Source: Ypsolopha sequella (taxonomy: Eukaryota; Arthropoda; Insecta; Lepidoptera; Ypsolophidae). Taken from it: 64,000 bases of DNA. A model generated the notes under the pieces. It was not told where the DNA came from and searched no databases. It saw only the letters and a program-made list of their open reading frames with translations. The position numbers and the translations under genes are program-made. Positions within the stretch are counted from its first letter, which is position 1. Each line of letters begins with the position of its first letter. The DNA is taken from positions 10,777,501-10,841,500 of the forward strand of contig OW203992.1 of assembly GCA_934047225.1 (NCBI GenBank). Reading direction: 5' to 3'. Shown here piece by piece: positions 35,301-44,300 of this stretch.

Positions 35301-38300
35301 TAGTGTGAGGAAATAAAACAAATAATCTTGTGAACTTTAAATTATGATTGTCTCAAAAGGACTGTATCCAGAACCGTTAAACAGTGAAAAAAGAAGTATA
35401 ACATTAATAGTACACAGGAAAGGTTGCAGGTTAGCCAACTTCTCGTAAATAAATTAAAATAATGAATAATAATAATAAATCCCTAGGGCAAAATAATCGA
35501 CTTTCTGTTCGGTTTTGATGCATAAAAAGTGGGCCTTTGCGAGCACTTGCATTGAAAAATAATATTGCCTATCATCAATCATAATATATCTGATCAATTC
35601 TTATAGCGGCAAAGCCAAAAATCCCACTTGGTCCTTTTACACATATTTTTGGTCACATCAATTCTTTTAGAGTTACATTATTCTTATACATATGCGGGAT
35701 TTATATCGGTGTATAATAGATAAAAAACCGATCAAGTGCGAGTAAGACTTGCGCGCCCTGAGGGTTCTGTATTATTCAAATAAGTTAATAGACTTAAATA
35801 ATTTGAACAAAAATTATAAACTTCTCATTACCTACAAAATTTATGAAACAAAACCCCAAAATTAAGTTAGTCGAGTATTCGCGTACGTAACTCTCAAAGT
35901 ATTTGTTGATTTTATACAGTATGTATATATAGGTATTATTAATAAAGAACTTGTAATAAATATTTAATTTCATGGGTATCTCGTACAACAGATGAGTGTA
36001 AGACCAAATGTTTATTAGATAAATTTTATCCTGAACAATAATCCTACCGATTCGTATAATAAAATAGCGAGGGTTTATTTTTTTAATTTTGAGTTGGTTC
36101 GATTCCCGGGTGAGACAAGCGAATTTCAGAATATCTTTAAATGCAGTTTTGTTTCTTAAAAAAAAATAAAGGAATGTTTCCTTTCAGTAAAATGAGCTAA
36201 CTAAAGGATTTAAGGTAGTTCCCCTCCAGGGCCCTTAAATTTTTTCCACCCTGTATTTTTTTTAAATTGAATATTAAATTTTAAAAAATTTGAATTTAAA
36301 AAAATGTTGTAATTCTAATTTACAGAAACCAATGGAAACTTTGCGTTGGCAACATACTCAATAAAATTTATACTTGCGATTGTCGGCACTTGGTGAAACT
36401 TGAAACACACAACAACGTTGTTTACGTTGCTCAGAGCTAGTGCCTGGAGTCATGTAAAATATTTTAATTAAGATTTTCCCTTGAAAATGGAATAAAATCC
36501 GAAACCGGTTGGGAGTTAACACAAATAAAGTGAAACTACAAGTACAAGTGTTTTAATTCAAGATACTCAATAAGGTTTTGTTAAATAACTATTAAGTGGG
36601 TTTTGAATTTAAGTGTACTGTTTCGATGAATTAGAAAATGGCGGATTTTCATAATCCGGCTGCGACACCGCTCTTAACCGGCGTTATCATAAAATATCGA
36701 TAAGTCCCAGTCGGTCACAAGACTCACAAGATGCCGATAAGATTTTAAACAAAAAGGAACCGTACAATTAATATTAAATAATACGTCATTGTTACATTAA
36801 CAAAGAAATAGTTAGGATTTATTGAAACAGATGTTCTTGAACTTTCGTCACGGACTTTAATAGTGTTGCTGACTTTGTGATAACGTAGTTAATGTGAACG
36901 TGTTTGCATTCCAAATAGAGGTATTTTATTTATTATTTTGTATACTTTATGTTAATTCGAGTCTTTACATATACTCAAATTACAATGTTTTCTGTTTTTT
37001 TCATATTGTATGTTTATTTTTGTCGAAATAAATTGTGTTACTTTTTCATTTTAGTGATTATTTTAATTTTTATCCTTATCTTAAGCCACTGGTGAAATAA
37101 CCGCATGATATAACTGCGAACTATTTATTGCATGGGATTGTGGTTTTGCATGGCATTAAGATTACTGAATAGATACTAACAATGTAAATAAATGTATAAT
37201 AAATAATTATATAATTTATACTTGCGATTGTCGGCACTTGGTGAAACTTGGAAAGCATCTTTAATAAACTAACTTGTACACTATTTCACACATTTACTAA
37301 ATATTTATACACCCAACCGGTTTCGAATAATTTATTCATTTTCAAGGGTTTTATTTATTCATCTACGAACTACTGCAACTACGTGCTTTAAAAACCAATA
37401 TTATTTTTGTAGTCTACGTGCACGTTTTTGTAGTCTACTACGAAAATAATATTGGTTTTTAAAGCACGTAGTTGCAGTAGTTCGTAGATAAATAAATAAA
37501 ACCCTTGAAAATGAATTAATTATTCGAAACCGGTTGGGTGTATAAATATTTAGTAAATGTGTGAAATAGTGTACAAGTGAGTTTTATTAAAGATAAATAA
37601 TTATAATTGCGTGGCTTTTTCTAAATTATACTTTCTGCCTTTTTCTGTTTTGTTTGCCGCATTACATTTCGCCTTTCACAGTTGAACTAACTCTGAACTA
37701 GTCTAGGAAATCAACTATTTATCATCCGGTGGCAAATGTACGTATAACACATAGAAGACCAATGATCTAGGTATTTGTGGAGTTCCACGTCAAAGGGTAC
37801 TAGCTATCACATCGAGATTTAGCATTTAAAAAACGCAAGTACTCTTTTCTTCCGTAAGCATCTTACAGAATGATCATCTGTGACCTTCTGACGTGATTCC
37901 ACTTATAACAGACTACCTGACTGACTACGAATTAGAGTCTGCCATCCTACAAAATCCCTTATCTCCCCAGGAAAAGAGGATGGAAGTGCAACGCAAACTC
38001 GACGCCGCGATAGAAGAGAATAGAGAACTTGAGGCTACCCTCGAGAACGAGAGGACATTAGTGAAGATCCTCCAAGAGAAGGTGGAGAAGTCGACCAGGC
38101 TGTATGATGAGCAGAGGGCAGAAGGGAATCATCTGAATACTGTGCTGATCGAGTTACAGCAACATTGTGCAGAGTTGCAGAGGAGGGTGGATAAGTGAGT
38201 TTAAGTGTTTTTTTTTTATACCGACCAAGTGCGTATAATGCCCGTTTTCCATAACTTAGTCGAAGCAAAGATCGGATGCCTATATGTTTAGGAACTTTTA

Positions 38301-41300
38301 TTTCTATTACCTTAATAACTCTTGAATATTTAGATTACAATATTTATATATATTTAGGTTTTATATATATTTATTATTATTTATATATTTATGTTTATAT
38401 ATATTTAAAAAACACATTTAGAGATATATTTCGAACTTTATTGTTCGGCATCAGTCTTGTAAATAAAAATTTTAATTTCACTAACATAAGGTGACGCCCA
38501 AATAGAATGTCTAAATATTTAAGAGTAAAGACTTATTTGTCGTTATTAAGATTACAATATTTATATATATTTAGGTTTTATATATATTTAAAAAACACAT
38601 TAGAGATATATTTCGAACTTTATTGTTCGGCATCAGTCTTGTAAATGAAAATTTTAATTTAGCGTGCAAATTATGAAAACTACATTCCTGTTTCATTAGC
38701 TTTAAAGAAAATTCTAAAATTGGCAAGTTTCGTACGGGTTTGGACAAAATGATTAAGTGCAGAAGTTCCATTGTAAACTTCCGATTCGATCTTGACCGAT
38801 TTGGCTCATGACATGACAAACTTAGACATTCTTTTTGCCTCATTTACTCCCCTACTAAATTTCATGACGTTCCGATAAACGATACTCAAGTTATCGTCGG
38901 ACAAACATTCATAATTGAATGAACGATTACAATTTGAACAGAATTTATAATTTTTTGTAATCGTTAATTATGTAAACCTTAAATGAGTAATGAGAACACA
39001 TGATTTAATCTTTCTTTTATTTATTTTCCTCAAAATACAAATAGCTTTTTTAAATAAGAATAAAATTTACAATGCAAGTTCTGCACTTTTATAATTTCCA
39101 AAAAAACTAAATACTTAAATATGAAAACCACTGATTTTAGACCACCAGTTAATGGTGTCAAAATCGTTAACCCCTGGTATAAACCCCTTTCCAGGAACTG
39201 GTCGAATTACCAAGCACCTGTATACATTAATGTGTTTTTAAAGTATGTATGAGATATTTTATTAACAATAAACTTAAATAACATAAATAATACTTAAAAT
39301 ATACACTAACTACAAAGTATTAATAAATATATTAATAATATAAATAAATTAATAATACTATTAATAAACAATTCATCATTTATATTACAGTTTAACATTA
39401 AGGTAATTATAAATATTATGATGCAACTAAAACTAGAAAATATACTTTTATATTTAAAAATTGTGATTATTGATACAAACTCTTCTTATCAATTTAACCT
39501 TCAACTCGAAATTTCTAAGATAAGCTATCTATTTTAATCTAAAGAACTTAAAAAAACCAACCTAACACGTAATCTATCAACATTGTCGCCACTGCATTCT
39601 GACCCGTATTTTCTTCGCCAGAGAGCGCCGTGAAAAGGACGAAGCCCTACTCCGCAACGCGCACATGTCACAATCACTAGAGATGAGTAGAAGCAACGAG
39701 AGATATCTGGAGATGGAACAAAACGAACTAAGAGCCAAGGTGACAGACTTGGAAGGATTAATAGCACAGCATAAAGAGGTCGGTTATATTAATTACAGTG
39801 ATTGCAATTTGGAGCAAACGTGTGCGGTGAAATTAATGGTTAAAAAACCGGCCAAGCGCGAGTCAGACTCGCGTAACTAGGGTTCCGTATTGTGAATAAT
39901 AAATTTAATTTTGACATATTTTTCGTGAATTTCTCAACCGCTTTATTTTTCCTGTAATCTTTACGTGAACACATTACCATGATTTTTTTCATATTTTTCG
40001 GGCCAGCAGTTTTGGAGATAAGGGGGTGAGGACTTATATTTTTTATGGTTTTTCAAGAATTTCTCGAAATAGAAATATAAACAAACTTCATGTCTTTATC
40101 TTTAATGGTGCTAAAGTTATGAGGCTGATATACGGACGGACGGACGGACGGACGGACGAACGGACAACGGAGTCTCACCATAAAGGTTCCTTTGTACCTT
40201 TTAGGTACTACAGAACCCTAAAAAGTTGCTGAATAGTTGCGATTCTCTCTTCTTTTAGGTACTACGGAACCCTAAAAAGTTGCTGAATAATTGCGATTCT
40301 TTCTTCAAAATAAATAAATATTGATTAGAACAATCGACTTTTTGAAAATAATCACGCCTCACAACATGCCCTGTAATGTTACTGTAACACTCAAATTAAT
40401 CTATTTTCACTATCACTTCGCACCTTTTGATATTCCGACCGCCTTTGAAGTTTTAGAAGCCACATTAAAAAAGTTTTTGCCAGTTTTTGTTTTTCAAAGA
40501 TTAATTTACCTTTTCATACTTTGGTACTTGTTTACGTAAGTTTTTGGCTCTTTTCTTTGAGTATTTATATCTTTTTGTCGTATTTTGTCTGTCTTGTTTC
40601 GTATCGCATCGACTCCGTTTATATTATTTTCCTTTTTTAAATGACCAATTAATTACAAAGGTCACTTGGTGACCATACGTCGAAAAACTGGATGACTTGA
40701 CTGTTGAATGTAAAAGAAGTGAAAGAGGTGTGTCAACACTGTAGTGTAGGGCGATCACGTCCTCTTAAAAGGCGGCTTTGGATGAATCATATTATGATTC
40801 CGTTCTAATGTCGTTTCTTTTGCAAGCGTGAACAAACTCTGACTCCATCCTACTTTCAAATCATTTTATGATTCTCCCAAGGCGCCCCTTGTAGATCCCC
40901 TGGTCCTCTAAAATGCCGTTTTGCATGAATCACATTATGATTCTGTTCTAATGACGTCTCTTTTGTACGCGTGAAAAAGCTCTGACTCTATCCTACTTTC
41001 AAATCATTTAATGATTCACCCAAGTCGGCCTTTTTAGATCCCCTTCAGATTCTGCCAACCTATGAGTTGTTACATGAATTGATATTATATGAATTTAAAA
41101 ACATTTTAACATTAAAACATGACCGAAGGAAGGATTTGGGTATTTAGTTATCACCAATAAAAAAATAAAGATTATAAGATATTCACCTGGGTAAATAGTT
41201 GCCCTGCAGTAAGGTGCCTATAATGCTGATAATGTTACATATTTGATCTAAACTGAAGTAAATCGACCAATAATGAATATCTGCTTTGCATTTCAGAATC

Positions 41301-44300
41301 AAGCGGCGTGCATGCTGATCAAAGAAAACGAAGAGTCAAGAAAAGTGGAACTCGAAGACTTGAAGCGTCGAATTGACCAATTAATAGAGAGCGAAAATTC
41401 TCTCAAAAAGACTATACAAGACTTAGAAACTGAAATCTGTGATAAAAATAAGGTAAGTTACTTTCAGAAATTGGTCAGGCTATTTTGATAATGAATGGCT
41501 CTATATGAAGTCATTCGTTGCTTATTTGCCAAGAATAAAGAATGTAGTTTAAGTTTATTAAAAGTTAATAATAAATTATAATGACTGAATGAATTTGAAT
41601 GAAAATTTAATTTAGATAAATTGTAAATAAACCTTTTTACTTTTTTCTTTTTTGTAAATAACTCATGTCATATTTAATTTATTGTCAGATTCTCAACTGA
41701 TGCCGGGCCCAGTGGGGCCCGAAATATATCTTGAGTAAAATTTTCATTTTTAGCTTTTTATTTTTAACTTTTAATAAACTAAAACTACATTAAAATCTAA
41801 TAAAAAAAGAGACAAATATATATTTATCAAAATGTATTGATATAAGTAACGTTTGACTGCAAATGTATTTTATCTACTTCCGTACTACAATAAGGTAGTA
41901 ACAACATCAAAACCTACATGATGTTATAATATTACATTATAACACCGCGATTCTGCACTGTGATTGGCCCAATTTATTATAACACCGCTAACAGAGCCAA
42001 TCAAAAATAGCGACGAGAAATAAGTCCCGCCCTTAGTTGAGCCACGCCCTCTTATCTCCTCGTGGCTTCTGATTGACCCGCAGGCAGTCTCCATACCTAA
42101 CCATCTATCTTAAGCTACCGGCTCTCTTCTGCGCTGAAGGATTTTCCATGGCGATATTTAGTGTGCAAAATACTTGTACTTTGATGTCATCATTATCATT
42201 CGGCCCACATCCACTCACTCTTGGGCATAGCCCTCTTCTCTACGCCATTTTCGTCGGTCTCCCGCCAGCCTCATCCATTGCCCACCAACCGCCGATATCG
42301 TCTCGCCATCGGGCCATTTATCTACCCACTGCACGCTTTTCTGGCCTCGACTGCCACTCTTGTTACTGCCCTATTCCACCGTCCGTCTCCACGTCTAGCC
42401 AGATGTCCCGCCCATCTCCACTTAAGTCTCGTGATTCGTTTACCGACATCTTCGACTCGAGTTCGTTGTCAAAATTTTCTTCATTTTTGATGTGCAATTT
42501 AATAGTATCCTTTGTTTGATTTCAGAAAATAAAGACTTTAGATAACAGAATATCGGACATGAAGAAGACCCTTCAGCGAGAGCTGCAGAGCAGCAACAAG
42601 TCAGATCTCTCCACGCAAGAGGAACAGGATATTAGCAGAAGGTGAGATAATCATCAGTACACTTCTACAACATTAGCGATCTATGGGGGTTTAGCATGCG
42701 CCGTCGATACAGTGAATTACAGTAGTTTCATACACTACTCTATCTACACTCATGCAATGGGTTACCTACCTATTCATAACTTTAAACTCTCGCGTTTCGT
42801 ACACATCTGCCGGTTTTTCACAGCTGCTATGTGTTCCTTGACTAAGGACCTTGTCAAGGAACACATATCAGCTGTGAAAAACCGGCAGATGTACAAATCA
42901 GCGATAGCAGAACATCTTTTAGAATCCGGGACCAACCACTGGATAGAACTGCATAACCTGAAAATTCTCTCCACTGATCGCCATTACTACCCTAGAATTG
43001 TGCGTGAAGCGATTGAACTCAAGAAACATCCAAATAATTTCAATCGGGAAGATGGTTTCAAATTGTCTCCCACATGGAGTCCAGTTATCGGGAAATTTAA
43101 ATCGCGGGCTTCTTCTCTTAGTGCATCTCCGGATACTGTGAGTGATGTGTGCCGTGCGTGAATTAGATAACAATTAATTTTAAAGACTAAAGTGTTTATG
43201 CGGGTAAAAGAAAAATACTTCAGTCGTCACCTGCATCTCATCTTGCCAGTTTCCCGTAGACCACGAGACATGCAACTGTCTCGAAACGTCGGATGTCCCC
43301 TTTTCGTAAAAAAGGTAAAAATTGATCGCGGTAGACCCGATTATACGAGGGGAGGCTGAAAAGTAATCTACCTAACTATGAAAGAAAAGACGTAAATGGA
43401 TAGTTTATTTTTATTTTTCTATATAGTCCCCTGCTAATAAAATGCACTTATTACATTTTTCAAATATTAAATTTAAGCCATTAAAAAAAAAAAACTGTTT
43501 GTCGTCAAAATAGTCAGAAACCGCTGCCTTCATTTCGTCATCGGTCAAAAACCTTCGTCCCCTGAGGTCTTTCTTGAGAAGTCTAAACAGAAAATAGTCA
43601 CAGGGGGCTAGATCTGGACTATAAGGGGGGTGGTCAATGGTTTCGAAGCCACTGTCTTTAATTGCTAGCTTTGTTGTGCGTGCGGTATGTACTGGTGCGT
43701 TATCGTGCAAAATCAGAATTCCTTTGCTTAGTTTACCTCGCCGTTTTTCTTTTATTGTCTCTCTTAGTTGATATAATAAGTTTGAGTAATAATCAGCATT
43801 CATTGTAGTTTTCTTCGGTAAATAATCTATGAGCAAAATCCCTTCTGTGTCCCAAAAGATTGTAGCCATAAGTTTACCGGCCGATGGACAGACCTTGAAT
43901 TTCCGAGGCGGCTTCTCATCCTTAAATTTCCACTGTAACGACTCTTGCTTACTTTCCATTGTCGAATCCAAGTCTCATCACATGTTACAATTCTAGAAAT
44001 TATTTCTTCCTCTTTCCCTCGACTCATGTCCAAAAACTCTTCGCAACATTTGACACGCCTCTCCATGTCAAATGCAGTCAACATTCTAGGGACCCAACGT
44101 GCACTAACCTTGGACATGTTCAAATACTCATGAATTATTTCATTGACTCGCTCTTTACTGCCGCCCACATCTCTAGCTATCTCCCACTGCTTCACTCGTC
44201 GGTCCTCTAATATATTTTTTTTCACCCTGGCTACATTTTCATCGGTGACGGGCGAAACTGGTCTTCCGCTACGAGGATCATCTTCGAGGCTCTCACGACC

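Noticed and set aside
42073..42519. A 148-residue Pro/Ser-rich open frame
   Set aside because: It overlaps a lepidopteran repeat and runs up to a golgin acceptor; its composition is repeat-like and it has no domain.
43200..43320. Hammerhead ribozyme in the Penelope-like tail
   Set aside because: CTCGAAACGTCGG resembles part of the core, but no CTGATGA segment with a matching stem lies nearby on either strand.
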